From NCBI GenBank assembly GCA_050014095.1, contig JBEKDZ010000005.1, positions 215,330 through 279,329 on the forward strand: DNA of 64,000 bases. Direction: 5' to 3'. Origin of the DNA: RBG-13-51-18 sp050014095. Lineage in GTDB: Bacteria > Chloroflexota > Dehalococcoidia > Dehalococcoidales > RBG-16-60-22. The translations under genes were made by a program, and so were the position numbers. This document shows positions 26,270-35,156 of this stretch, one piece after another. Under the pieces are notes generated by a model, which had not been told where the DNA came from, made no database searches, and saw nothing but the letters and a program-made list of their open reading frames with translations. Each line of letters starts with the position of its first letter. Position 1 is the first letter of the stretch.

Positions 26270-27133
26270 ATGTATGAGAAGCCAGAAGATACTATCCTCG
26301 CCGGTTACAGTGTTCTTGACCTGACCGATGCCAAGGGGTCGTTATGCGTCAGGTTGCTGGCCTGCATGGGGGCGGAAGTCGTCCGTATCAATCCGGAAAA
26401 TGAACCTGGGTATTTCCGCAACCTGATAAAAAACGCCGATATTCTAATTGAAACCTTTCGGCCGGGATATCTGGTATCGCTGGGTCTCGGCTACGCTGCT
26501 TTAAGTAAACTGAATCCGCGCTTAATCATGGCTTCCATCACCCACTTCGGTCAGAGCGGTCCATATAAAGACTTTAAGTCCTCCGAGCTTATCGACCAGG
26601 CGTTGGGCGGCTGGCTTTCCGTCACCGGTGGGGCCGAAGCACCGCTGAAACTCTTTGGTAATCAGTCCTATAACACGGCTTCGCTTTTTGCGGTTAATGG
26701 AATCCTGCTGGCGCTAAGGCAAAGGCATGCTACCGGAAAGGGACAATATCTGGATATTTCAATAATGGAGTGCGTGGTAGCCACCCTCGACTATGTTCTT
26801 CCACGTTATTTTTACGAGGGCATCGTCTCCCGGCGACGCGGTAGTTTACACTGGAACAACGCCTTCCGTGTTTTCCCCTGTAAAGACGGCTATATTCTGC
26901 TTTCGATTCACCACCAATGGGAGACTTTAGTAGAGCTAATGGCATCCGAGGGCATGGCGGGAGATTTAATAAATGAAAAATGGCGGGATAGGGAGGAACG
27001 TGACCGCAATATCGAGCATGTTATAACAATAATAAAGAAATGGACTTTAAGTCATCAGGCGGGGGAATTGGAAGAAAAGGGGCAACTGATGCATTTCCCC
27101 TGGGCGGCGGTCAAGGCGGCGAAAAATGGATAA
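26270..27133 (+). CDS. CoA-transferase family III (CaiB/BaiF), shortened
   Basis: Family III enzymes move CoA between carboxylic acids. This 287-residue copy is short; the normal length is about 380-400. It keeps the start YSVLDLTDAKGSLCVRLLACMGAEVV, the ADILIETFRPG region and GKGQYLDIS. About 30 residues are missing after GAEVVRINPENEPG, where full-length members have the LNRNK segment. The C-terminal domain ends abruptly at FPWAAV, the point where full-length proteins continue for another 60-90 residues. The stop lies inside the start of the NfeD-like gene. It may be degenerate or specialised; catalysis is doubtful. Confidence 0.75.
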   Translation: MYEKPEDTILAGYSVLDLTDAKGSLCVRLLACMGAEVVRINPENEPGYFRNLIKNADILIETFRPGYLVSLGLGYAALSKLNPRLIMASITHFGQSGPYKDFKSSELIDQALGGWLSVTGGAEAPLKLFGNQSYNTASLFAVNGILLALRQRHATGKGQYLDISIMECVVATLDYVLPRYFYEGIVSRRRGSLHWNNAFRVFPCKDGYILLSIHHQWETLVELMASEGMAGDLINEKWRDREERDRNIEHVITIIKKWTLSHQAGELEEKGQLMHFPWAAVKAAKNG

Positions 27134-27533
27134 AAAAGGTGAAATGTCCGTACTGAAAGCCTGGCTGATAATCGCGGCGTCGCTTATCGATGATGCGGTG
27201 ATACTGGCGCTCATCTTTATCGGTTTATGGCTCCTCCACGTAGAGATAACCTGGCCGCTGATTTTAATAATAGTCGTGATAATGGTCGCCTTTATTTTTA
27301 TCATGCACCGGGCGGTCATCCCAGTTATTAGACGCCGTATCGTTAGCGGCGCCGAGGGGATGATAGGGATGACAGGTAAAGTAACGGAATCGCTCAATCC
27401 GGTGGGCACCGTCAAAATAAAAGGCGAGTACTGGAAGGCGAAGGCGATAAAAGGCAATATCGAGATAGGGGAGGATGTGGAGGTGGTGGGGATAGATGGA
27501 CTGAATCTGGAGGTGAGGAAGAAAAAAGCATGA
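27126..27533 (+). CDS. NfeD-like membrane protein with OB domain
   Basis: The 135-residue protein has two predicted membrane helices (about 10-35 and 40-62) and a C-terminal OB-fold of the NfeD type (about 78-132, GMTGKVTESLNPVGTVKIKGEYW). NfeD proteins usually work with stomatin/SPFH proteins at the membrane; no such partner gene is adjacent. It overlaps the preceding CoA transferase by 8 bases and the next gene by 4 (ATGA), so it is co-translated in the operon. Confidence 0.85.
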   Translation: MDKKGEMSVLKAWLIIAASLIDDAVILALIFIGLWLLHVEITWPLILIIVVIMVAFIFIMHRAVIPVIRRRIVSGAEGMIGMTGKVTESLNPVGTVKIKGEYWKAKAIKGNIEIGEDVEVVGIDGLNLEVRKKKA

Positions 27534-28546
27534 GCTATGAACCTGGGTACATTGCCCTTTATAAATCCGGCGAGTTAGAACGCCGTAAACGAGCGCTTGA
27601 AGAACGTTTGACAGCGTGTGATATATGCCCGCGGGAATGCGGCGCCAACCGGCTCAACGGTAAACTGGGACATTGTAATTCCGGCTTTTTACCGATAGTG
27701 TCTTCCTACTGTGCTCATCACGGTGAGGAGCCAGTGCTTTCCGGCAGTCGGGGGTCGGGGACTATTTTCTTCGGCAACTGTAATATGCGGTGCGTCTACT
27801 GTCAGAACTACCAGATTAGCCAGTCGCCGGAAATCCAGAAAACCAATGAGATATCAGTTAAATTGCTGGCGAAACATATGCTCTATCTCCAGAACGAGCT
27901 GAACTGTCACAATATCAACCTGGTAACACCGTCCCATTTCGTACCGCAAATCGTTAGCGCCGTATTAGAGGCAGTACAGCAGGGACTTCACCTGCCATTG
28001 GTCTATAACACCAGCAGCTATGATTCGCTAAAGACTTTGAAAGAGCTGGATGGCATTATTAATATCTATTTAGCCGATATCAGGTACGCTTCTAACGAGT
28101 TGGGTAGGAAATACTCGCGGGCAAGGAACTACGTTGACCATGCCCGGGCGGCGATTATCGAAATGCAGCGGCAGGTGGGCGACCTCGTCGTGGATGAAGA
28201 GAGCATTGCCCAAAAAGGACTGATTATACGTCATCTGATATTCCCTAATGATATCGCCGGCAGCGCTGACTCTTTAAAATGGCTGGTAAAAAAGGTCTCG
28301 CCGCGGGTGTCGGTCAGTATCATGTCGCAGTACTACCCCACCCACCGCGTCCGCAAATATAAAGAGCTAAATAGGAAAATAACGCCGGAGGAGTATCAGG
28401 AAGTAGTTAACCTGGTGGAAAAGTTGGGTATTGAAAACGGCTGGCTGCAGGGTATGGCGTCCACCGAGAGCTACCGTCCGGACTTTGCGGATAAAGAGCC
28501 ATTTAATGAAGGAAAACAGAAACGAAAAAGAAGGAGGGAAAAGTAA
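27530..28546 (+). CDS. radical SAM protein, PflX/COG1313-like
   Basis: The 338-residue protein has the radical SAM cluster motif CNMRCVYC (C84, C88, C91). An N-terminal cysteine group (C30, C33, C37, C49) could bind a second cluster or metal. The overall layout is that of PflX-type proteins related to pyruvate formate-lyase activases. No glycyl-radical partner lies in the window. The target is unknown. It overlaps the NfeD-like gene by 4 bases. Its last residues are Lys/Arg-rich. Confidence 0.85.
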   Translation: MSYEPGYIALYKSGELERRKRALEERLTACDICPRECGANRLNGKLGHCNSGFLPIVSSYCAHHGEEPVLSGSRGSGTIFFGNCNMRCVYCQNYQISQSPEIQKTNEISVKLLAKHMLYLQNELNCHNINLVTPSHFVPQIVSAVLEAVQQGLHLPLVYNTSSYDSLKTLKELDGIINIYLADIRYASNELGRKYSRARNYVDHARAAIIEMQRQVGDLVVDEESIAQKGLIIRHLIFPNDIAGSADSLKWLVKKVSPRVSVSIMSQYYPTHRVRKYKELNRKITPEEYQEVVNLVEKLGIENGWLQGMASTESYRPDFADKEPFNEGKQKRKRRREK

Positions 28547-28552
28547 GGCTGA

Positions 28553-28684
28553 CTACTTTCTCTTACGCTTGGTGAAACCAAAGGTTATTTTTAAGCCGTT
28601 CAGCTTGTCTTTTTTATTGATATTCTCGATGAAGGTCTTGAGGTCTTTAGTGGGTTTAGCAGCCTTAGCCTGTTTGGCGGTCAT
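28553..28684 (-). CDS. small basic protein, 43 residues, unknown function
   Basis: An open frame on the minus strand encodes 43 residues beginning MTAKQAKAAKPTKDLKTF and ending in the basic tail FTKRKRK. AAGGA lies seven bases before the ATG. Upstream is an extended -10, TGCTATAAT (28724-28716 on the minus strand), the same wording as at nusA. The frame is bounded tightly by the convergent PflX-like gene and has a plausible start, promoter and basic composition. No family is recognised; a nucleic-acid-binding or ribosome-associated role would be a guess. Confidence 0.6.
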   Translation of the reverse strand: MTAKQAKAAKPTKDLKTFIENINKKDKLNGLKITFGFTKRKRK

Positions 28685-28771
28685 GTTGATATCCTTAAAC
28701 GTATTTCAAGAGTTAATTATAGCATAGATAGGGGTTTAAAGCCAGAGAGAATAGGGGATAGGTAATTCGTG

Positions 28772-29158
28772 ATGAGGACGACAAAACAGTATTACGTTTA
28801 CATAATGACAAACTACGCGCATACGCTATATACTGGCGTTACGAGCGATCTAGAGCGTCGGGTGTATGAACATAAGAAAAAACTTGTACCCGGTTTCACA
28901 GCCAGATATGGCTTGACTACTCTCGTTTATTATGAGTTTGGTGGCGATATTAGTGCTGCGATAATCCGCGAGAAGCAAATAAAAGGCTGGTTGAGACGTA
29001 AAAAGGTAGCGCTTATAGAATCGGTGAACCCCGAATGGAGGGATTTAAGTGAGGATTGGGTGGATTGTCATTCTGAAGGAGCGGAGCGACTGAAGAATCC
29101 GTCTTTTAACGGGGAGGGTACGGATCCTTCCCCTTCACTACGTTCAGGGTCAGGATGA
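28772..29158 (+). CDS. GIY-YIG nuclease-domain protein with repeat-derived C-terminus
   Basis: Residues about 5-85 match a single GIY-YIG domain of the YhbQ/UPF0213 type: YYVYIMTNYAHTLYTGVT, the Arg in ERRVYEHK, and REKQIKGW carrying the metal-binding Glu. The natural end is near residue 97 (SEDWVD). The remaining 30 or so residues (CHSEGAERLKNPSF...) are the translation of a palindromic intergenic repeat at 29066-29160 that has replaced or extended the original stop. The role of these short GIY-YIG proteins is unsettled. An ATG directly after a GTG is the likely start. Confidence 0.82.
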   Translation: MRTTKQYYVYIMTNYAHTLYTGVTSDLERRVYEHKKKLVPGFTARYGLTTLVYYEFGGDISAAIIREKQIKGWLRRKKVALIESVNPEWRDLSEDWVDCHSEGAERLKNPSFNGEGTDPSPSLRSGSG

Positions 29159-29160
29159 CA
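29066..29160. repeat. 95-bp palindromic repeat element
   Basis: TGTCATTCTGA at the left end and TCAGGATGACA at the right end are inverted copies with one mismatch. Inside, GAAGAATCCGT faces ACGGATCCTTC, also with one mismatch. The element could fold into one long hairpin. Its wording (GTCATTCTGA..GGAGCGGAGCGAC..GAATC) is that of a widely scattered MITE-like intergenic repeat found in many bacterial genomes. It lies across the 3' end of the GIY-YIG gene. Confidence 0.75.
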
Positions 29161-29173
29161 GGGAGACTGCACA

Positions 29174-30331
29174 TTGGATGATAAAATGGGAAGTGGAATG
29201 ACCAACCAATCAATTCTCCATAACATACGTATCCTGGATTTTACCTGGGCGCTGGCGGGGCCTTACGCCACGCGGCTTTTGGCAGATTTCGGGGCGGAAG
29301 TCATTAAGGTGCAGTCGCCTTTGATGGAGAATGTCGCCGATGCCTTTGCGCGCGGCTATTATAACACCTGGAATCGTAACAAGCTGGGGATTACTTTGAA
29401 CCTGAATAAGCCGGAGGGAGTGGCGCTGGCAAAGCGTTTGTTGGGAATCTGCGACGCGGTGGTGGAGAACTTTACGCCACGGGTGATGTTTAACTGGGGT
29501 CTGGATTACGCTAATCTGAAAAAGGTGAAGCCGCGCATCATCATGGTGAGCATGTCTATCATGGGACAAAAAAGTAATTACAGTGGCTACGGTCCTACGG
29601 TTCATGCGTTATCCGGCATGACGCGGCTGACCTCTTTCCCCAACCAGCCGCCGCTAGGACCAGGGTTCTCTTACGCCGACCATGTGGCGGGGCTATACGC
29701 TTCTATCAGACTGTTGGCAGCGCTAGAAGAGCGAGCGAAGACGGGCAGCGGGCAGCACATAGACATCTCTGAAGTTGACATAATGAACTGTATAGTGCAA
29801 GATACCGAGGAACTAAAACCAATGGGCAACAGCTCGTCGCTGGCGGCGCCGCATAACGTCTACCGCTGTAAAGACAACCGCTGGTACGCGGTGGCGGTGT
29901 TTACGGAGGAGGAGTGGCGGGGACTAAAGAAAGCGATGGGTAATCCATCATGGGCAGATGATGGAAAATTCGATAGTATATCCAGCAGATTAGAAAATAG
30001 GGATGAGCTGGATAAACTAATAACTGTCTGGACTCAAGCACATACCGCGGAAGAGGTGATGTCTTTGCTCCAGAAAAACGGGGTGGCGGCAGGTGTTGTG
30101 CAGGATGCGGCAGACCTGGCTAAGAACCCGCATTTGCGGGCGCGAAGGTTTTTTGTCGAGGATGTCAATACCCCCTTGATAGACGCGTCACCAATCAGAA
30201 TGTCAGGGGCGCAGGTGGAGTATCGGCGGGGAGCACCCGCGCCGGGACAGGATAACGACTATGTGTACGGGAAGTTGCTGGGCATCAGCAATGAGGAAAT
30301 AGCGGAGCTTATGGGGAAGGGAGTGATTTAA
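29174..30331 (+). CDS. CoA-transferase family III (CaiB/BaiF)
   Basis: A full-length 385-residue family III CoA transferase. It shows the start IRILDFTWALAGPYATRLLADFGAEVIKV, the RNKLGITLNLNKPEG segment, VVENFTPRV, the GSGQHIDISEVD region where the catalytic Asp is expected, and the C-terminal GVAAGVVQDAADLAKNPHLRAR. Such enzymes activate carboxylates by CoA exchange at the start of degradation routes. The substrate is unknown. A TTG with GGGAG 8 bases upstream is the likely start; ATGs at 29186 and 29198 are alternatives. Unlike the copy at 26270-27133 it is complete. Confidence 0.9.
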   Translation: MDDKMGSGMTNQSILHNIRILDFTWALAGPYATRLLADFGAEVIKVQSPLMENVADAFARGYYNTWNRNKLGITLNLNKPEGVALAKRLLGICDAVVENFTPRVMFNWGLDYANLKKVKPRIIMVSMSIMGQKSNYSGYGPTVHALSGMTRLTSFPNQPPLGPGFSYADHVAGLYASIRLLAALEERAKTGSGQHIDISEVDIMNCIVQDTEELKPMGNSSSLAAPHNVYRCKDNRWYAVAVFTEEEWRGLKKAMGNPSWADDGKFDSISSRLENRDELDKLITVWTQAHTAEEVMSLLQKNGVAAGVVQDAADLAKNPHLRARRFFVEDVNTPLIDASPIRMSGAQVEYRRGAPAPGQDNDYVYGKLLGISNEEIAELMGKGVI

Positions 30332-30391
30332 GGGGAAAGGGAAAAGCTCAAAGGTTAAAAACAAAATTTAAAGATTAAATTTGGGGGATGG

Positions 30392-30420
30392 TTGACTCTA
30401 ATATCATAGGCGGGTAGAAT
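30392..30420 (+). promoter_or_regulatory. promoter for the HIT gene
   Basis: TTGACT (30392-30397) and TAGAAT (30415-30420) are 17 bases apart; the ATG is 29 bases after the -10 and AGGAG sits in between. Confidence 0.7.
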
Positions 30421-30448
30421 AGCAGGAGCGAATAACAGGAGAAAGTAA

Positions 30449-30922
30449 ATGAAATATATCTGGGCGCCGTGGCGTATCGAGTACATCCGTGCGGCAAAGC
30501 CAGCGGGGTGTATTTTATGTGATAAGCCCAAGGAGGATAAGGATAAAGAAAACTATATTCTTTACCGGGGTAAAAAGAATTTTATCATGCTCAACAGCTA
30601 CCCTTATAATCCCGGTCACCTCTTAATTGCGCCTTACCGGCATGTCGGCAACCTGGAGGAGCTTACCGAGGCGGAGCGGAATGAGCATTATGAACTGGTG
30701 AGCCGGAGTATCGTGGTGCTAAAAAGGGTGTTTAGGCCGGCTGGTTTTAATATCGGGGCGAACCTGGGGAAGGTGGCTGGCGCCGGCATCGAAGACCATT
30801 TTCATAGCCATATCGTGCCGCGGTGGCAGGGGGACAATAATTTCATGCCTGTTCTGGGAGAAACCAAGGTAATCCCGCAGGCCTTGGCAGATACCTATAA
30901 GACACTGATGGGCAAGTTTTAA
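30449..30922 (+). CDS. HIT family nucleotide hydrolase/transferase
   Basis: The 157-residue cytoplasmic protein has the histidine triad HFHSHIVPRW near residue 120, which binds and attacks the alpha-phosphate of nucleotides. The layout with WAPWRIEYI at the start, a CILCD pair and NPGHLLIAPYRHV is that of AP4A-phosphorylase-like bacterial HIT proteins. The in vivo substrate is unknown. It ends 15 bases before the convergent histidine kinase gene. Confidence 0.9.
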   Translation: MKYIWAPWRIEYIRAAKPAGCILCDKPKEDKDKENYILYRGKKNFIMLNSYPYNPGHLLIAPYRHVGNLEELTEAERNEHYELVSRSIVVLKRVFRPAGFNIGANLGKVAGAGIEDHFHSHIVPRWQGDNNFMPVLGETKVIPQALADTYKTLMGKF

Positions 30923-30937
30923 CGCTGCGGCAGCTAT

Positions 30938-32917
30938 CTAGTTGCGAATTTCAGCTTTATTGCTTTCGAGCGCGTGGGTGAAGGGCAAGGCGAAGTAGCA
31001 GCTGGTGCCAATGCCCTCTTTGCTTTCAACCCAGATTCTACCGCCGTGGGCTTCAACGAGTCCTTTGCAGATGGATAAACCGAGACCGGCGCCGACGATG
31101 CCGGTTTTTTGTGCCTGCGCCCCATGGAACATGCGTTGAAACAGGCGCGGCATATCTTTTTCAGGGATGCCGATACCGTGGTCAGCGACGGAAAAAAGCA
31201 TTTCTTTGCCGTTTTCCCGTACGGAGAGTGTTATTTCTGTGCCGGCATCAGAGTATTTTACGGCATTATCAAGGACATTATCCAACACCTGACGGATACG
31301 CTTATCATCGATGTTTATTAGCGGCAGTTGCGGCGGCAGGTCTAATTTGAAAATATGGTCGGGCGCCCTGACGCGCGCTTCAGTGATAACGGTCTGGCAG
31401 AGGTTAATAACATTGGCAGGCGACTTTTTAATGGAGAGCATGCCGCTGCCCAGGCGGGACATCTCCAGCAGTTGCTCGATCAACTCCACAAGACGGTCGG
31501 TGTTTTTATCGATAGTCTCGAGATACTCGTGTTTTTCCTGCGGATTCAGTCTCTTATCGTAGTCCATGAGCATGGTAGCGAAGCCTTTAATACTGGCGAG
31601 CGGGGTACGGAGCTCGTGGGAGACATTAGCGAGCAGCTCCGTGCGGAGTCTATCAAGCTCTCGCAGACTGGCTACCTCTAGAGCCTGCGCTTCTATGCGT
31701 TTATATTCGGTAATATCATTAGTGACCGCCAGCACGCAGGGTTCGCCGTCAAACTCTATTTGCTCGGCGGAGAAGAGGAGGGTGCGAATATCGCCCGACT
31801 TGGTGCGGTGACGATACTCTGCGTTGCTGACACGACCTTGTTTTTTTAGCTGGCGAATCATATTTACCCGGTCAGTGGGGTTGACCCATATGTTTAGCTC
31901 TAATGATTTGTGTCCGATTACCTCCTCGCGAGTGAATCCAAAAACGCGGGTGAAGCTGTCATTAATTTCCAGGAAGGTACTGTCAGAGACCTTGCTGATA
32001 GTTAAAACGCCCGGGCTGGCGTTGAAAGCCTTATTAAATTTCTCTTCAGATTGGCGGAGGTTTCGTTCTATTTTCTTGAGATAGGTGATATCGTTGATGG
32101 AGGCAACAATGCATTTTTTACCGCCTATTTCTGCAATTTCGGCAGACATCAACATCATATGTGGTTCTCCGGACTTGGTATGCCACTCTACCTCCTCGTT
32201 ATCAACCCGCCCTTTTTCCCATAACTGTTTAGCCATCCTCGCTTGGAAGTCCGGATTATCCCAGATTTTCAGCTCGTCCACCGTATGGCCGATTATCTCT
32301 TCGCGGGTATATCCGGTCAGGCGGGTGACGTTATCGTTGACTTCGATGAATTTACCGTCACCCATGGTGGCGATAACAAGCGCATGAGGACTAGAGCGGA
32401 ACGCAACTGTCAGTTTGTTTTCGGACTCTCTTAAAGCCTGTTCCATGTTTTTAAGCTCGGTGATATCGGTGATAATGAGAACCATGTATTTTTTATCACC
32501 CAATTCGATAGTTTGGGCGGAGAACAGGCCGGTGAGAATTTTACCCGATTTCATGCGGGATTGAATCTCTACATTGACAAGGCGGCTAGTTTCCTTAAGG
32601 CTTTTAGACATTTTCATTAAGTCTGCCGGATTGACCCAGAGGTTGAGGTCCAAATGGGTACGGCCGATTAGTTCTTCTCTGGTATAGCCAGTAAAGCGGA
32701 CGAAGCTGTCATTAACTTCAATGAACCTGGAATCATTGATGTCGGCGAGGCACATAGGATTGGGGTTGGAGTTGAAGGTTTTATAAAATAATTCTTCCCA
32801 CTGTTTTAAAGTCTGGCTAGCCGTTTTTTGTCCAGCTTCGGAAAATGTTTCCAGCTGCCGTCGCGCCTCGTTAAGTTCGCTGATAAGCTGTTTTTTTGTT
32901 TTTTGAGAGTCCCTCAT
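30938..32917 (-). CDS. cytosolic sensor histidine kinase with three PAS domains
   Basis: A 659-residue kinase without signal peptide or membrane helices, so probably a sensor of internal signals. A short coiled coil (1-38) precedes three PAS/PAC modules (about 40-155, 165-282 and 290-405), each with the phrase FxExNDxFxRxTGYTREEL/VIG. The HisKA domain has the phosphoacceptor H434 in NVSHELRTP, and the ATPase domain shows N, G1 (DHGIGI) and G2 (GAGLGL) boxes. The three PAS modules are similar enough to each other to suggest internal duplication. No response regulator gene is adjacent, so the partner is unknown. Confidence 0.92.
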   Translation of the reverse strand: MRDSQKTKKQLISELNEARRQLETFSEAGQKTASQTLKQWEELFYKTFNSNPNPMCLADINDSRFIEVNDSFVRFTGYTREELIGRTHLDLNLWVNPADLMKMSKSLKETSRLVNVEIQSRMKSGKILTGLFSAQTIELGDKKYMVLIITDITELKNMEQALRESENKLTVAFRSSPHALVIATMGDGKFIEVNDNVTRLTGYTREEIIGHTVDELKIWDNPDFQARMAKQLWEKGRVDNEEVEWHTKSGEPHMMLMSAEIAEIGGKKCIVASINDITYLKKIERNLRQSEEKFNKAFNASPGVLTISKVSDSTFLEINDSFTRVFGFTREEVIGHKSLELNIWVNPTDRVNMIRQLKKQGRVSNAEYRHRTKSGDIRTLLFSAEQIEFDGEPCVLAVTNDITEYKRIEAQALEVASLRELDRLRTELLANVSHELRTPLASIKGFATMLMDYDKRLNPQEKHEYLETIDKNTDRLVELIEQLLEMSRLGSGMLSIKKSPANVINLCQTVITEARVRAPDHIFKLDLPPQLPLINIDDKRIRQVLDNVLDNAVKYSDAGTEITLSVRENGKEMLFSVADHGIGIPEKDMPRLFQRMFHGAQAQKTGIVGAGLGLSICKGLVEAHGGRIWVESKEGIGTSCYFALPFTHALESNKAEIRN

Positions 32918-33048
32918 AGAGCTTCTCTTGTATTATATTACGGAGAGTGTTAAATATTCATAAAAATTTGTCTCTTCCAATATGTTTTAAAATTATAACC
33001 TGCAGTGTATAAATTTTCAAGCGTAACAAGGAGAAAATTGGCAACCCA

Positions 33049-33987
33049 TTAATGGGCAATCATCAAGAGGTCAGCGGCATTACGGAAGAGTATTTTCTCC
33101 TTTTCATCATTGGGAATAGTCATGCGTTGGACGGACTCCAGCGTCTCGCCGGTGAGGCCGAATTTGGGGCCCAAAGGGAAATCCGTACCGTAGAGAATAT
33201 GGTCGGGACCATAGAAATCGTACCCGCACATGAGAGATGGGACATTGCCGTAAACGGCGGTATCCGTATAGAACTTACGGAAGTGTTCCTCCGGATGCTT
33301 GATGTTAGGGTAGAGGCCAGGGACGAGTGAGAGCACCCATTTTATGCGTTTTTGGAAGAAGGGCACCATGGCGCCGCAATGATGGACGATAAACTTAAGG
33401 TCGGGGTGGTCGTTGAAGACGCCGGAGGTGACGAGGCGGAACATGGCGGAGCTGGTTTCAAAAGGCCAGCTGAAAACGCCGATATCGTTATCCAGTTTAT
33501 CATAGGTGGCGGGGTGAATCCAGATAGGCAGGTCATACTTCGCCATTTTCTCCCAGAGGGGTTTGAATTTAGGATTATCCAGCGGCTCACTGTTGATGCG
33601 ACTGTATATCTGTACGCCTTTAAGTCCCAGCTTGGTGATGGCTCTAGCTGCTTCAGCCAGGGCGGCATCCACATCGTTCATGGGGAGGCAGGCTACCCCG
33701 GCGACGAATTTATCCGGATATTTATCTACCAGCTCGGCAAGCTCCTCGTTGGCGATTTTAGCCAACTCGATAGCGTCGGCTTTTTTAGCGAAGGTCTCCA
33801 GCGGAATATTGGCGATGGTCAAGACCTGCAGGACATCGGGATAGCGGTTCATCAGGCGGAGTCGCACCTCGAGGTCAGTTACGGCGATGCTGCGGAACTC
33901 GACGCGCTGTTGGATGGCTTTGTTTTTCTTGGCATATAGCTCGGTATATCTCTTGGGCATGATGTGGGAGTAGATATCTATTTTCAT
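33049..33987 (-). CDS. amidohydrolase-2 (ACMSD-like) family metal-dependent hydrolase
   Basis: The 312-residue protein begins MKIDIYSHIMPKRY, the IDxHxH-like metal site of amidohydrolase-2 enzymes, here with YSH instead of HxH. It continues with WIHPATYD, a HHCGAMVPF motif and LYGTDFPLGP, which carries the metal-binding Asp. These enzymes act as decarboxylases or hydrolases on aromatic or cyclic acids. The first metal histidine looks replaced by Tyr or Ser, which may matter for activity. AGGAGGT five bases before the ATG decides the start. It overlaps the radical SAM gene by 4 bases. Confidence 0.82.
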   Translation of the reverse strand: MKIDIYSHIMPKRYTELYAKKNKAIQQRVEFRSIAVTDLEVRLRLMNRYPDVLQVLTIANIPLETFAKKADAIELAKIANEELAELVDKYPDKFVAGVACLPMNDVDAALAEAARAITKLGLKGVQIYSRINSEPLDNPKFKPLWEKMAKYDLPIWIHPATYDKLDNDIGVFSWPFETSSAMFRLVTSGVFNDHPDLKFIVHHCGAMVPFFQKRIKWVLSLVPGLYPNIKHPEEHFRKFYTDTAVYGNVPSLMCGYDFYGPDHILYGTDFPLGPKFGLTGETLESVQRMTIPNDEKEKILFRNAADLLMIAH

Positions 33988-35135
33988 GTTACCTCCTTGC
34001 TTTTTACCAGCAGAGACTGCACCCATTCACGTTGAATCCAAAGCGTACAGCCGCCCTGGGTTTCGGTGAAGTCTTGGTGCTTTTCGCGGATGGCTTTCAG
34101 AAATTCAGATTGCAGTGCGTCTTTGAGGGACGTTCGCATCAGGCTGGTATCGGAATACGGCGCGAAGGGGCATGGCTCAACATCGCCTTGGGCGTTGATA
34201 TGGATAAAACCGCGCCCGGCGGAAAGGCAACCGCCGATTTCATCTTCGTCCCCTGGCAGAGCGATGAAAAGGGCGTTAAACGCTGCCCGCAAGTTGTCCC
34301 TGGTTTTTAGTAGTTCTGTCCTCTGCGCGTCGGTTATTACCCAGTCCTCTGTTCCTTCATCGACGGGCGTGTATTCCACGAAGAAGAAAAGCTTGCAGCC
34401 AAGTTTGCGCAGGAAGGTGATAAAAGCGTTATCGGTAACGGTAGCGAAGTTAGAGCGGGTGACCGTTAATGAAACGCTCCAGAAAAGGTTGGACTTTTTT
34501 ACTTTTTCGATTATCTGTCGGAGGGTTTCGTAAACGCCTTGACCACGCCGACTATCGGTATCCTCCTCCCAACCCTCCAGACTGATTACCGGCACGAAGT
34601 TCCGCTGCCCCTTTAGCTCGGCGAGTAGGTCGTCGTTTAGCATCGTACCATTGGTGACCACCAGGAAGATAATTTCCGGGAAATCAGCGGTGATGTGGAT
34701 AATTTCACGTCTCACCAGTGGCTCTCCCCCTAATAACACGACGAAAGATATGCCCAGAGCTCTGGCTTCAGCCAGAACGTCCCTGATTTTCTCATCGCTT
34801 ATCTCCTGCCCGTTAGCGTGGTGCAAAGCCTTATGGTAGCAGCCCTTGCAGTGCAGGTTGCAGCGGTCGGTGATGCTAAAAACCATGATGGGCGGCACGC
34901 GTATGCCTTCTTTTTCCAGCTTGGCGCGTGTGCTGGCGGCTTGCCGCTGGTTTTTAATCGTCTGGACGAAATATAAAGCCTGCCTGGGGTCTTTAAGCGA
35001 AACGCGGAGGGCATCTTCAAAGAACACGGCAAGCGACTCGTTAACGATTTTACGGGGGTCCTTGACGCGTTGATATTTAACGGAGCCCATTAGCGGGGCT
35101 GATGGTTTATTTTTCATTGATGTCTTATAACTCAT
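33984..35135 (-). CDS. radical SAM protein with SPASM-like C-terminus
   Basis: The 383-residue protein has the cluster motif CNLHCKGC (C92, C96, C99), the SAM-binding GGEPL motif and a C-terminal region with spaced cysteines (GGCLSAGRGF, EPCPFAP, GGCTLW) like the auxiliary-cluster SPASM or twitch domains. Proteins of this layout modify peptides, proteins or small molecules. Its stop overlaps the start of the amidohydrolase gene, so the two are made together and may share a pathway. No precursor peptide gene is seen nearby. The divergent neighbour is a nitroreductase. The substrate is unknown. Confidence 0.85.
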   Translation of the reverse strand: MSYKTSMKNKPSAPLMGSVKYQRVKDPRKIVNESLAVFFEDALRVSLKDPRQALYFVQTIKNQRQAASTRAKLEKEGIRVPPIMVFSITDRCNLHCKGCYHKALHHANGQEISDEKIRDVLAEARALGISFVVLLGGEPLVRREIIHITADFPEIIFLVVTNGTMLNDDLLAELKGQRNFVPVISLEGWEEDTDSRRGQGVYETLRQIIEKVKKSNLFWSVSLTVTRSNFATVTDNAFITFLRKLGCKLFFFVEYTPVDEGTEDWVITDAQRTELLKTRDNLRAAFNALFIALPGDEDEIGGCLSAGRGFIHINAQGDVEPCPFAPYSDTSLMRTSLKDALQSEFLKAIREKHQDFTETQGGCTLWIQREWVQSLLVKSKEVT

Positions 35136-35156
35136 TTTTAGTTTGAAGCTCGCTTT

